Below are positions 10,701 through 22,301 of a stretch of 58,066 nucleotides of DNA, one piece after another. Below the pieces are notes generated by a model. It saw nothing but the letters and a program-made list of their open reading frames with translations. It was not told where the DNA came from and did not search any database. The position numbers and the translations under genes were made by a program. Source of the stretch: Acrasis kona (Eukaryota > Heterolobosea > Eutetramitea > Acrasida > Acrasidae). How positions within the stretch are numbered: the stretch's first letter is position 1; the number at the start of each line of letters is the position of its first letter. The stretch spans positions 1 to 58,066 of the forward strand of contig JAOPGA020000003.1 of assembly GCA_026419775.2 (NCBI GenBank). Reading direction: 5' to 3'.

Positions 10701-11600
10701 AAAATTTATTTTTTGTAAGCAGGTTGACCTGTTTTACTCAACTAATACTTACTGTCACTGGCTGTAAACTGAGCACTAAACTAGTAATATAACAATAAAA
10801 CACATGTTATAAGTTCAAGATGACATTTTCCATATTTTACATGTTATGTTACAAAAACAAAATTCAAGACCAAATTTATTTTTTAAAGTAAAGTGTGTCA
10901 ATCTGCAAGATGCAATGAATGCATGTAACAACAATAGCAACATCAGTGCTAGCAGCACCATCTCAAAAATACGTACGTTGACAATGTACATCGGAAGGTC
11001 ATGTCAAAGACTTGACTATTGGGACTTCCTTTGCAATTCAAATGGAAAACCTAGGAGACATGTCCGGTATGATGTTAGCACAAGATAGAATTCTACTCAT
11101 CGCATAATAGCAGATGCTTTAGAGTATTGAGCTCAATACAACCAATTTGCTAATGAAGATTCAAAAATTTCTTCTTTCAAGCTATCAAATTCGGAATGGA
11201 AATACTTAAAAGACATCAAAAATGTTCTAGCAGTATTTGATGAGTTCACAAGAGTAGTATCAACAGAGAATCCACAAGTCACAATGACACTTCCATTATT
11301 CTAAATGATGAGTGATCATCTCAATGATATCAAAGAGGGCATTGGTACTTTTGAACATATTGATCAATCAATTGTGACATCTTGTGAAAAGGGGTTTGTG
11401 CACTTTAACAAGTACTATGAACTAATGGATACTAATGACACATATTTCATTGCCATCACACTAGATATAGAAATCAAGTTCAATTTTTTGCAATCTCAAA
11501 TCGAATCCAGTGCAGTGAAAGACATTAAAAAAATGATAATAAACACTATAGAGCAGAAATATGGCAAAAAGGAGCACAATAAAAAAAACAAATGGTAACA

Positions 11601-12190
11601 GTGTCATTTCTAAAATTGTCTTGAATTTTGTTGTTGTAAAAATGACTTGTGAGTGCATTTAATGAGTTTATAAGTAGATATGGATTTGATATTAAGTGAG
11701 TTAATTATAAATTAGGATCTCACCCTTACTCGGATGAGGGTATCCCTTTAACACATACAACAAAACAAACAAAAACGTGTAAATAAATAGGATGACTCAT
11801 TCCTAGCTCTAAGTACCGCAGATAGACTAGAATAAAAGCTATAAATGTCGTTCAAAATTTTCATTGAACCTTTATTCTCACCCCTTTATGACTATAAAAT
11901 AAAATAATGTTTCAAAAAGTTATTTTATTGTTTTTACTGTATGTGTTAAAGCATCTACCTACACAAGTCAGGTCGCTGAATACCTTATATGCAAGCAGAA
12001 AATATTTAAATATTTATAAAAATATCTTAACAATATAAATATTATAAATATATATAAATAACTAAAAATATAAAAAAAATTTAATATATAGAAAAAAGTA
12101 TATAATTTTTAATTAAATATTAAAAATAATAAGTATATAATTTTTAATTAAATATTAAAAATAATATAGTAAAAACACATAAAAAGATTG
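11601..12190. other. AT-rich non-coding stretch with a 35-bp tandem duplication
   Basis: The stretch becomes almost pure A/T after 11990. A 35-bp unit beginning aagtatataattttta is present twice without interruption at 12096-12130 and 12131-12165. No gene is seen. Confidence 0.8.
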
Positions 12191-12197
12191 CTATTGA

Positions 12198-12668
12198 AGT
12201 TTCAAATACCCTGCTGAGGTGGTCAGGCACATTAACAATGAACATACCCCAGTTAGGGATACAATCCTAATAGATGTTAATGTGGGACAGAATCAGATAG
12301 CACAGGTAAATGTCACAGAATCAATTGGCACAAGCGGTTGTGGGACTTACATCGGTTTCATAGTATCAAATAATGATGGAGTTGTATATGGTCACATATA
12401 TTACGACAAAGATGACATCTCTGACAATGTGTTTCAAAAAATTGATAATTACATTAAGGAAATGGTAAACCCAGCAATTGATTGTTGTTCTTCCTCAAGT
12501 CATGGTCAAGTAGAACAGGCGTACAAGTTTTTTGAAAATTATAGAGCCATACACAAACATGTTGCTGATGGACTTCATTTCAATGCGAGTAGTACAATGG
12601 CAATAAAATTTAATCAGGTGTTGGTTGAGAAGATTTCCAACATGAGACAAGTTCTAGAAAGTCTGTAA
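12198..12668 (+). CDS. Unidentified protein with CheD-like Cys/His spacing, 5' incomplete
   Basis: The frame is open from a stop at 12195 to TAA at 12666-12668 and has no early ATG, so a 5' exon or a lost start is likely. It begins SFKYPAEVVRHINNEH and contains SIGTSGCGTYIGF followed 18 residues after the Cys by GHIYYDKDD. In CheD-type deamidases a Thr/Ser lies six residues before the nucleophile Cys and the His about 17 after it; the spacing here is similar. The C-terminus is helical. The fold suggestion is weak, and I would otherwise call it unknown. Confidence 0.35.
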   Translation, partial: SFKYPAEVVRHINNEHTPVRDTILIDVNVGQNQIAQVNVTESIGTSGCGTYIGFIVSNNDGVVYGHIYYDKDDISDNVFQKIDNYIKEMVNPAIDCCSSSSHGQVEQAYKFFENYRAIHKHVADGLHFNASSTMAIKFNQVLVEKISNMRQVLESL

Positions 12669-13026
12669 ATGATTGGAGGGTTAAATTTAACCATATTAAA
12701 AATAAACGAGATTGAGTATCAACTTATTCTTATAATATTGTTATTATGTTCTAGTTTTTTACAATATTCAGTATTGGATAAACTTATCAAGACTTGATGC
12801 CTCATGGTATATTGATGACCACTGTTTGCTGGCATAAATAAAATTCACATGTTGCACCAATGACCTTGTGAATCCTGAATAAAATTTTAAAAGTATCTGG
12901 GAGCTACTTTAGTAACTAGAAACTTTTTTAATACCTAGTTTTTGATAGTGGGCATCCTACTTTTTCTTAAAAAATGTCCCTTGGAATGTGAAAAGACATA
13001 ACTACATTAGATGCACATGGATTCCA
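12669..13026. other. Non-coding spacer
   Basis: AT-rich sequence between the unidentified gene and transposon copy 2. Nothing recognisable. Confidence 0.5.
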
Positions 13027-13330
13027 TATTTTTGACCTTGAAATTACTTGCGAGTTTGATTTTGTAATTGGTAAACTTGACCATTAAAAAATTGAAGATG
13101 GTATGGAAATGCCACGGTTGCCAGAAATCATTTCAAACAAAGAAGCCAAACTATAGCAGAAGGTTTGCCCTATATCGTCATTTACTGAAAGAGAAATTCC
13201 TAGACAATGAGGGGGTATGTTTAACATGTTTATGAAAAAAATTTTATCCTCTTTGAGAACAGGTAGGCACAACAGGGCACTTAATATTTTTACTCAATAA
13301 TTTTTTTATAGGTACATTATCATTAAATAC

Positions 13331-15306
13331 TCTATTAACCAACCTCAAAAAATTATCAAAAACTTCAATAGAAATCAAGCTTCCAGAGAGGAGATTTTAA
13401 AAGATGCAAAGATACGGAAAAAGAAACGCCACCAAAAAATAAACAACATTATCAGACTTATTCACAACCACATAGCAAGATATACCCTTCTCTGCGTTAA
13501 AAGCTCTATAAACTCAAAAGGGAAAGTTAAATCTTTTTGATTATATTCACCCTTTTTAGATGATCCAGTACAAGGAGACCAAATATCAATACACACACCA
13601 AAACACAATGACAAAAATACACTGAAATTACTCAACAAGACCTAAAAATACTTTCACACAATATAAATAAACTCCACGAATATAAATACTAAAACACTAC
13701 AAACAAAACATCAAAAACAAACAAAACAAATTAACTAACTAAAATATGCCAGCAAAAAGCATAAAGACAACCGCAACCAAAAGAACGAGCACTAGCTCTA
13801 CCTCTTGTGTATCAAACAGCCCCTCGGTTGTTCACACTAAATTGTACCCAGAATACCCTTGGAAGAGGGCTCTCAAATTCCTACAACAATTTGAGTTCCC
13901 TGACGCTAACACAGTTCCAAACTCTAGAGAACTTCTCAACCAAGTAGACACCAAACCAATCGAGCTTCTAGGCGATGATTTTGACTCCAGCTCAGCTGTA
14001 ATCACCCAACCCCTAATCATGTGCGCAATCTTCGCCACTACTTCAGAAGAGAACGCAAACTACTACCAGGATACCCTCAACAGTATAGATCTCCCCTGCT
14101 GGAAATCCAACATTGACCCTAACCTAAAGTGTTTTGATCTCTACAATGCAGAAGGTTAGGCCCTAAACGCAACCCAATTCTACACCGCAGTGAAAGATCT
14201 CAACAAATTCCTCCAAAACGCAAACCACTCTCTAATCCAAAATGGATACAGTGTGTTTATAAATTCAATTGATGAACACCACCAGCTCTACTTTAAAGAA
14301 GACTGTGATAGAGAGTTCCTGTCTGAGATTAGTGAGCTACCAGAAATTGACATCCAACTTATTCCCACAAGAAATTTCTTCAAAGAAGCCTCAACCATCA
14401 GCTTATTAGCTCTCAAGTGCAACATCATAAATGACAGGGGATCTATCAACGAACTACTTAGCAAACTCCAGGAGTTCGAAAGCGGCCCAATGTGGATCAA
14501 CGACAAGAACCCAAAAAGCCTGCTAGTATGCTCAAACGACATTAAAGCAATATGCAGACTCTTCAAGAAAAGAACATGGTCGGTTCCAAACATCAAGGCA
14601 ACCCTTATGTTGGAAGCACAACTACCAATCAAAATTTCAAGAGCAGTCCAATCTTACAAGAAATCTCAAAAAGACGCACCACCCAAGAGGCCCACTACAC
14701 CACCCCAGAGACCCAGCACACCACCTAAGAGACAAAACACCCCCCTGACCCCACCTAAACCTATCTACAAATACTTCGAAAGTGACGGGAGTGATGACAA
14801 CATCGTTGAGTTGAGTCCCCCAACCGAGAAGAAAAAGCCAAAAAAGAAACTAACCATACACGAAAAGATCGACCAACTCATTACCTGTCATAACATCCTC
14901 CATGAGAACATTAAGGCACTGATGGAGAGATTAAAAGAATAAGAGAACATCATCATTTTCCAAGAAAAAGTAAACAAGGAGAATCCAATCCGATCCGAAG
15001 ACCAAGAAGACCAACACGACCAAGAAGACCAAGAAGAATAGGAAGAAGCGAGTGAGGGAGCCAGTCCCGCTAGGAAGAGGAAGAGAGCAACGTCTGGCAG
15101 TCGAACGTGTACCTTCAGAAGACCAAGAAGGGAGTCCTCGGCCCCCAAAAAACTCTCATACTAGGTTCGATCCGGGGTACATTCAAAGTAAACTGGCATG
15201 ATACGGGCCCTACATCAAGATGACACTGTCCTCCGACCCTTTGGGATGATGACGCTTTTCGTTTACACAACACTTGTACCCAATAAACTTATATATTTAT
15301 AATTAT
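13331..15306 (+). mobile_element. Retroposon-like insertion with 16-bp target-site duplication
   Basis: The segment is absent from copy 1 and is flanked by perfect direct repeats cattatcattaaatac at 13315-13330 and 15307-15322. It has no terminal inverted or long direct repeats and ends in an AT-rich tail (aataaacttatatatttat). That is the signature of target-primed reverse transcription by a LINE-type machinery. It carries one long plus-strand ORF and no reverse transcriptase, so it would be mobilised in trans or be a 5'-truncated or internally deleted LINE. Confidence 0.75.
13746..15164 (+). CDS. ORF1-like protein of the retroposon, with in-frame stops
   Basis: One frame runs from ATG 13746 to 15164 with three in-frame UAA/UAG codons (14157, 14940 and about 15039), and the sequence on both sides of each still looks coding. 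The product starts MPAKSIKTTATKRTSTSS and has a globular middle. It then has a Pro-rich stretch with PPQRPSTPPKRQ repeats, a charged segment with KKPKKK, a Gln/Asp/Glu-rich stretch and a basic tail (ARKRKRATSGSR). The charge and low-complexity tail suit an RNA- or nucleic-acid-binding ORF1, but I recognise no domain. Confidence 0.4.
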
Positions 15307-15822
15307 CATTATCATTAAATACATCTATACTAACATGCTCGCACATGCTCCACAAATACGTTCTGAATTAGATGGACATTGAAATTGAAGCTAAAAATAA
15401 TAACAACATAAAAACACCCCCCATTATGACAAAAGAAATTGTATAAAATCTTTCTAAATTTTGACAATTTATAGAATTTTCTACAAAAGAAATACAGTAT
15501 AGAACTGTCAGAAAATTATCAAGCCAACTATTATTACATGAACAAGGTTGGAAACTTTTTAAAATATCAAATTAGTGAAGCGAATTATTTGAAATTTCTA
15601 GAGAATTTTGTACATTCTTAGCATTTCTCCAAACACATAAGTAGGTTGACCTGTATTATTTGACAAATACTTACTGTCACTGGCTGTAAACTGAGCAATA
15701 AACTAGTAATACAACAATAAAACATACATTATAAGTTCAAGATGATATTTTTTATATTTTATATAATGTGTTACAAAAACAGAATTTAAGACTAAATTTA
15801 TTTTTTAAAGTAAAGTGTGTCA

Positions 15823-16240
15823 AGTTGGTTGCTATTCTTATTACTGCCTGGAGCTTCCTTGTCGTCAAATATGCAGTAGCGGAGATGCCACGGCTCAACG
15901 TATAATTGATTACTCGGAATATTTTGTTTAAAATTAGTTATTAAAAGCTTTTATGCTTTCTAATTTCTGTTTCTTGATTTCTATTTTTAATGTATTGTGT
16001 ATTTCTATTGTATATTTATCTGTTGCATTGAGCTAATAATAATAGTTGATGTTTAAACCTCATCAAAACACTTGAACTTGCGTGAAAGCTGTTTAATGGT
16101 CCTTCCCTGGTTGTGTTCTTCAAAGTTGACCCCATATATAATTGGGAAGAATGCATATATCAAAAACATGTAGTCATTTCGAGTGATGTTCTTTCTACCT
16201 TTTATTGTTTGTTCACTACCACACTTCTGAATTGAATCAA
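15823..16240. other. Non-coding, possible minus-strand exon remnant
   Basis: A minus-strand frame from 16247 to 16053 (CGSEQTIKGRKNITRN, then FKCFDEV) has a coding-like composition but no recognisable family. The rest is AT-rich and featureless. Confidence 0.3.
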
Positions 16241-16251
16241 CGCACATGCAG

Positions 16252-16405
16252 AGGAAGATGACAAGATAGAAATGTTGAAAAAAATTATGACAATTTGCGA
16301 TACTTTACGATACCTGGTTGAGAATCATGGTTTGAGTACCAGAGCAAATAACATTAATTTATTGTTTGTGGCCGTAGAGATTGGTAATGAGCAACTCAAT
16401 TGTTA
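16252..16405 (+). CDS. Possible terminal exon of an unidentified gene
   Basis: After a plausible 3' splice site (cacatgcag) the frame reads EEDDKIEMLKKIMTICDTL and later NNINLLFVAVEIGNEQ before TAA at 16403-16405. The upstream exons are not found. It may be a remnant. Confidence 0.25.
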
Positions 16406-16486
16406 ATCTTTACACGTGAGAATTATAGCAAAAGATTTTATTATAGAGTCTTAATTGGAGCGGCTCCGACCCACGTAGATGATTTT

Positions 16487-18298
16487 CTACTTTTCATGAG
16501 CATTCTTAATCATTACAGCAGCCTTTTCAGCAACAGCAAGGAGAGTATAGACAGGATTGCCATCGATTTGAGTTGGAAATACAGATGTATCGACAACTCT
16601 TAGTCCTTTAACACCAACAACAAGCAAATCCTTATCAACACATTGCTCCATTGCACACGTACCCGTAGCATGGAATGAAGCTTCCAACTGCTCCTCAATA
16701 AACTTGTCTACACTCTTGTTAATATTCTCATTCACAAAAGAACCAAAATAATTTTTGCCCCAAGTAGTACCATACGTCATTTGCTTAATATCTGAGATGG
16801 CTCTCTTAAAGACCTTTTGATCATGCTCTGTGAGTGGTTTATGGAATCCATAATCAATAACAGGTTTTATAAAAACAGACTTTGATGCAATTTTGATATA
16901 ACCACGAGAATCAGGCCATTGATTAATAATTAAGAACGTGGCAGTTGGAATGTTACTAAAAGCTGCCGTGAGACCGGTCGCGATTTCGCTTCCTTGCGAA
17001 GTTATTCTTAAACCCTCCCACAAGTACATTTGTACATCGGTCATTTCAATACCAGGCGTCAACTTGGTGTTAAAATGACGCGATGCAGGATAAAGACCAG
17101 AGATGTTTATATAGTCTGGATTTTCTTTTTGAGCATTAGCAAAATTTTCATGAGATGTGTAAGGGAATGCAGTGTTCTTTGTATTCATGGCGACAGCGAT
17201 ACCTCTGTTAACATTAATGAGATGCTAATGAGCGTTTGGCACTTACTGATGTTCTCTTAAATTGGAGCCGACTGAAGGGTTATCAACAACAACTGGAATA
17301 TCAAGCGTATTTAGTAATTTGGCATCACCGATACCAGATACCTGTAGTAATTGTGGAGTGCCGTAAGCACCACCACAAAGAATGATTTCCTTTTTTGCAT
17401 ACACTGTTCTGGTTATCGATTTTTCGCCATCTAGATAGACCACACCAACTGCACGTCCATCTTTGAACAAAATCTTTAGGACTGGACATCCTGTGCGTAA
17501 AACCAAGTTGTTCCTGCCTTTTGCTGGCTCTAGATAGGCACTTTGACCACTGACGCGTACGTGTGGTGCTTTCAAATCATTTCTTTTGCCGTCTCTGTAT
17601 CTAAACTTTTGGAACAGAGTACAACCATCGCGTTTGTCTTCTGCGCCATTGTAATCACTTGTCCAACCGAATAAGTTTGAACATGAATCTACAAACTCTT
17701 TGGTGTAGTTGAGGAAGGTTTCTCTTCTAGGCATGTTGATTTCGATGGGTCCTCCTTTTCCATGGTACTTTTGACAATCTTCTGGTGTGATTCCGGTCCT
17801 TTCGGGATCATCGTAGTGACAGTAATGGTCCTCCATTCCTTTCAAATAACTGGCATTCGTTAGAATTATTAATTACTGCTAATTTTTAACATACGGGAAT
17901 AAATCGTTGAATTTCCAACCACTTGGCCAAAATTTGTTCAAGATGTCAGCTGAAGGTTTCTTTGCTGTCGAGCCGTAGATCTGTGAAGTTCCTCCTAGAC
18001 CCTCATAGCGTGACACATATAGTAAACGATTATTGCACGCTGTTTGTGTCACTGAGAAGTAACTTGGATCCTGTGGTGCACGCCAAAAGTAGTCAGATGG
18101 TGTTTTGATACCGGGTAGGAAGGGTTGTTGTGCTTTTGGTCCCTTTTCTAATCCCAACACAGTGAAATTAGGATTCTCGGAAAGTCTCGCTGCAATAGCA
18201 GAGCCTGCAGTGCCCACACCTAAGACAATAAAGTCAAACGTCTCTTCTTGTGAAAGCACGACCCCAATGAGTAATAGACCAAGAGTCCAGTTAATCAT
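16487..18298 (-). CDS. Secreted GMC oxidoreductase
   Basis: Exons 18298-17895, 17849-17247 and 17204-16487 encode 574 residues; the introns are 45 and 42 nt. The protein starts with a signal peptide (MINWTLGLLLIGVVLSQ), followed at once by the FAD-binding Rossmann motif GVGTAGSAIAARL and the GMC signature GLGGTSQIYG. The C-terminal domain has the catalytic-region HATGTCAM and VVDTSVFP...GNPVYTLLAVAEKAA. Proteins of this family (FAD-dependent glucose, alcohol or choline oxidases and dehydrogenases) oxidise an alcohol group; the substrate cannot be read from sequence. It is transcribed divergently from the SnoaL-like gene (164 bp between starts). A second, less similar GMC gene lies at 22302. 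Confidence 0.9.
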
Positions 18299-18461
18299 CT
18301 AGATAATGGAATTTTGAAAATGAATTTACTCAACTTGAAATGAGAGCAAAAGTCCAATTCCAGATTTGTTATTGTTCCAATGCCATAAAAATCCAACAAA
18401 TTATTTTGTCATTACAATTTTATTTTTATCTACTTCATTTCTGAAAACCGTCTAGAAAATC

Positions 18462-18972
18462 ATGAACGCATCTGTGATCGCTTTAGCACTATTAATGTAA
18501 ATTGTTTAATAATATATATCTGACATGTTATAGCTGCATGTGTTGTCCGTTGTCCCCAAGAGACAAAATCCTGCTTGAAAGAGCACATCAATTCCAAACA
18601 TGCCAAGTGACTTTCAATGTGAGTGGACTCGCAGCAATATTTGCTGAAGATTCTGTTACTAATATACCAATTGGAACTGGACGTAACGTTGGGAAGAAAG
18701 AGATCTTGACAAGTTTTGCGGAGTACTTCAAGACTTTGAATACATTATCGCAAAAGATTATAGGAGAAGTTGAAATTAACGGCAATCATTTAGCATACTC
18801 TAAACAAATTAACGCTTTCACAAAGAAAGAATGTACGGTATCATATAGCGTTATCAACTGGTTCGTATTTAATGAGGAGAACTTGATACAAGAGTTTTCA
18901 GCAATTTTTAATTTGACATCCGTGAAGCAACAATCTGCTTGTCATCTTTTCGGAGAAACTTCTAGATTCTAG
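18462..18972 (+). CDS. Secreted SnoaL/NTF2-like protein
   Basis: Exon 1 (18462-18496) and exon 2 (18534-18972) join across a 37-nt intron and give 157 residues. The N-terminus is a signal peptide (MNASVIALALLICMCC). The rest has the cone-like alpha-plus-beta pattern of SnoaL_2/NTF2-like proteins: AAIFAEDSVTNIPIGTG, then KKEILTSFAEYFKTL, then strands ending in a FNEENLIQEFSAIF segment. Such proteins bind small ligands or act as isomerases or hydrolases; the function here is unknown. It shares its promoter region with the adjacent GMC oxidoreductase, so co-regulation is plausible. Confidence 0.7.
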
Positions 18973-19238
18973 GTGACAAGCCTATGACAATGTTGTATAA
19001 GTAAAATATTGTGCCATTCTTTTTCTCCTCACTCTTGTTGAAGCCTAACCTTTGCTGTTCCTGTTAATGAATCTTATAGATGGCACTAATAGAATAAATT
19101 TCGGCTAGATCAAAAGTTTAATCACTAGTTTTACATTGCATCTAAGAATCCCTCACCTATCCCATCCGCTCAGGCCTTGAGTTTTTATATGGACAAAATT
19201 TAATGTTTCAAATCAGATTTTTATTATTGCTAATATTT

Positions 19239-21933
19239 TTAATTCATAGTCTTGGCAACCTTGATCTCGCTCATCATCTCCACTCCGCTCATTCCAGAGC
19301 AATCCCCTTTACAAATAAACGAAATCTTCCTAGGTTCCTTAGCCCACAACACAAACGCATTATCACTAAATCTGCCCTTCAACTTATCGCCAGATTCCAT
19401 CCAAACATAAAGACAAGTCACATCAGAAACCACAACAAACGAAACTTGTAGTACCGATATCTTTTGGTAACTTGTTATTTTGGGGTTACACTTTTGCAAA
19501 CCAATTGCATCCTTGACATCGCTCATCAAGTATTCATTATCAGCAATAAAATTACCAACGCCATCATACAATTGCAACCACAGCGCAACTCTCGGTCGAC
19601 TAACACCCTTAAACAACACGTTATCCATGCGCTCATCACCGCCAACACTAAATACAGTTTTTGCATCCAGAGCATTCAAATCAAATTTATTAATCTCGAC
19701 TACATTTATCAATCCCTTCTCATAATCATACGCTCTAATAGAAGCGCTCATATCCTCGACCTTATCGTTCACATCGCTCACCACATGCACCTCCCAATTT
19801 TTAGTTTTATTGTTCAAAGAACTAGTGATGATGATGGGAGCAAAGAATTTCTTCACCGCATAGTGAAGTGCCTTCCAATTACCTCCGTGATCAACGCTAC
19901 TCCAAGTAGGTCCGCTCCACACGTCGTTCAATTGCCAATACACCAATCCCATCTGATACTCTTTTATTTTTCTGGCTCGCAAGTACTCTGATTTGAATCG
20001 TATGCAATAGGCTTGATTGATTTGAGATTTGTAACTCAAATCAGAGTAAGAGAGAGAAGAGTCGGGATCGATGCGATAACGATGACGAACGTGTGCAATG
20101 ATGACATCGGTGCCGCTGGGCGATCTCTGACGATCTTGCAAAAATGTAGAATTGAAAATCAAATCGTTGGGATCGTTCGTTTGCGACATCATGGTTTGAG
20201 TGGATGGGAACGATTGGAATCCATATTCGCTCAAGAATCTAGGAATGCTTAATTTGGTCACGTCGTCACATTTCATCATGTAATCATATTGATGAGAGTC
20301 GCCTCTGGAGGTCGATCCTGGGTCGGTCCAGTCCAAAACGTAAAAATCACCATCGTCGACGATGGGTCCGTTGCTGGGTGAACTCGGCCAGAATGGTCTG
20401 GATTGATCTTTTTGGATTAATGTGCTTCTGATGGTTTCAATGTATAATTTCTCATAATCGGCAACGTAACGAGGCAATGGTTGGAACCAACCCGTCATGA
20501 CCACCATTTCGTTTTCGTTGTTTCCGCTCCACATGACTACGCTTGGTTGATTGACGAGCCTTCCTACTTGCTGTGAAATTTCCACTTTGACATTATCGAG
20601 GAATGAAGGGTGGCGAGGATAGATTGAACATGCGAACATGAATTCGTTCCATACCATCAGACCCAATCGGCTGCACGTTTCGTAAAAGTAATTAGGATAG
20701 TAAACTCCACCTCCCCATACTCTCAACATGTTTTGATTGCTTTGTATGGCTGCATCGATTAATTGGTCGAACCGTTGTTCGGTGGCATCATCTTCGAAGG
20801 TGTCGGCTGGTACCATGTTGCTTCCTTTTGCATAGATGGGCACGTTGTTGATGCGAAAGTAGAATGTGTGACCTTCTTCTAGTGGATCGCTGGTTGCATT
20901 TCTCTTGATGGCATCTCTTACTAACTCTACGGTGCGAAATGCAATTGTTTTTGTGAGGACTTGTTTGGATTGTTGGTAGACTTGTAGTTGATAGAGTGGT
21001 TGACTTCCGTATCCACGCGGCCACCATAAGGCCACTGGTGATTTGATTTGCATGGTCTGGGAGTGAGTGGTGGTTCCTGTTGTGGTGGGTTGGATGGGTC
21101 CTGTGGTTGCTTCGATTAGGTATTTTCCATGGGTAGAAATGTCTGGTATTTTGTAGTCCAGGGTAATGTTTGAAGAGGTACTGATGGATTCCAAAATGGC
21201 ATCCACTTTGATCATCCAGGAATTCTTTTCGGCATCAAATAGCACCTGAGGTTGAACATCTTCAAGGAATACTTCTTTTGGTTCGGTGATTTGAACCCAA
21301 ATGTTCTTCCAGATTCCAACGTCTAGGAACTTTGGTCCCCAATCCCATCCGTAGGATGAATGTTTTTTTTCTTAGAAAGATACGGCCTTCGGTTGATGGG
21401 AAGAAGTATTGTTGCTTTGATTCGATGGATTTACCATAAGGAACTGGTGCCTTGAATGCAATTTTGATTCGGTTGTTTGACGATGTTAGTGCTCTTGTGA
21501 TGTCATACTTGTACTTTACAAACTAAAAGTGTGTTATGTCGTTGAGTAAAAGCGCCTCTCTTACCATGTTCTCGGCAATACCGACCTGAACGTCATTGAC
21601 GAAAATGTCAGCAATTGTATCTAGCCCTTCACATACTAGCTGCACTTGGTTCCCTGAAGGTGAGAGGGGGGGCAGTTCGTAAGAATAGGTCCAGTTGTAA
21701 AATGACAAATGTTCATACTTTTGGTGATTGAATCGGTGTAGTGGCGAGTCAATCTTTCCGCCCTTATATAACTGTTGGAAAATGGATCCCGGTACTTTTG
21801 TTGATAACAAGGTGTATGACTTGTCGTCGTTGCTAAGGGACCACTTGTCGTTGTTCAGGTCTATAACCTTGAAGCATCCGTACAAATGGAAGAGTAAACA
21901 CAATATGAATAGCAGTATGTGATCTTGCTTCAT
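19239..21933 (-). CDS. MANBA: Beta-mannosidase (GH2), with one homopolymer frame break
   Basis: Exon 1 is 21933-21565 (signal peptide MKQDHILLFILCLLFHLYG and the start of the GH2 sugar-binding domain). A 42-nt intron follows, then exon 2 runs from 21522 to 19239. In exon 2 the frame shifts by one in an A8 run (T8 at 21363-21370 on the plus strand). Without that extra base the reading is RIFLRKK then HSSYGWDWGPKF, as expected. Catalytic-domain landmarks are RVWGGGVYYPNYFYE, VMWSGNNENE (acid/base Glu) and FLSEYGFQSFPS (nucleophile Glu). The enzyme removes terminal beta-linked mannose from oligosaccharides in the lysosome/vacuole or outside the cell. The break is more likely a sequencing error than decay, because everything else is intact. 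Confidence 0.9.
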
Positions 21934-22301
21934 TTTTTGGTGTGGAAGTTGTCTGAATCAAAACCTTTTAAACCTATCGGAGCATTTTCCCCTCATCAAC
22001 TTGAAATAAACGCGTCTGATCGTCCAACCGAAAGCGCGGATTTTTGTATAAATAAGATATCGCCACTATAATGAATAAATTCCTCTGCAATTAACGAGCC
22101 TTTACTTTGTGATAAATTGCGTTCATTTTAGGTCAAGCATTGTAAAAAATACTAATGTTATGGTCATGGACTTAACAAACGAGGAAGTGTTGTATTTTTA
22201 ATCTGCACTTTCTATAATTATACAAAATAACTGTTGAAGTTTGACGTTCGATTGCCATAAAAGCCAGGTAGGGACCAATTTAATAAAAATCAAATAAAAC
22301 A

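Larger units (their letters stand above)
8709..10900 (+). mobile_element. DDE DNA transposon with ~29-bp terminal inverted repeats (copy 1)
   Basis: The left end starts TGACACACTTTAC and the right end is its reverse complement, ending GTAAAGTGTGTCA; the match extends about 29 bp. Flanks are atctggcaa (8700-8708) and atctgcaag (10901-10909), a plausible 8-9-bp target duplication with one difference. Inside are a short zinc-finger exon and a DDE-type transposase. Copy 1 is inserted in a hAT transposase. Single Ns at 8950, 9784 and 10350 and one frame change weaken the coding region, but the ends look whole. Confidence 0.8.
8400..11600 (+). pseudogene. hAT transposase core, split by insertion of a TIR transposon
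   Basis: From about 8409 the plus strand reads STDWINQDFEYREEVIEF, then TGINIGNIMIKCLRKY, then LFSVTADNASNN and RCLAHIINLIVQ. These are the usual hAT catalytic-domain segments. The reading is cut at 8708 by the DDE transposon at 8709-10900. It resumes at about 10901 (LQDAMNACNNN), with interrupted frames up to 11598 covering the helical region before the dimerisation domain (FNKYYELMDTNDTYFIAITL). The hATC C-terminus is not seen. There is an N at 8482. Confidence 0.6.
13027..15822 (+). mobile_element. Second, deleted copy of the TIR transposon, interrupted by a retroposon (copy 2)
   Basis: Bases 13027-13330 match copy 1 from about 8734 to 9036, and 15307-15646 match 9021-9374. After a ~1.3-kb internal deletion, 15647-15822 matches 10717-10900 including the right inverted repeat (GTAAAGTGTGTCA). 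The left inverted repeat is missing. The transposase core is lost, so copy 2 cannot encode its own enzyme. Bases 13331-15306 are a later insertion. About 90-95% identity by eye in the matching parts suggests a fairly recent spread. Confidence 0.85.

Noticed and set aside
13746-15164. UAR read as Gln in the host itself
   Set aside because: Conserved host genes (UBE2J2, OMA1, THI6, TAN1 and others) end at TAA or TAG and contain none inside, so the host uses the standard code.
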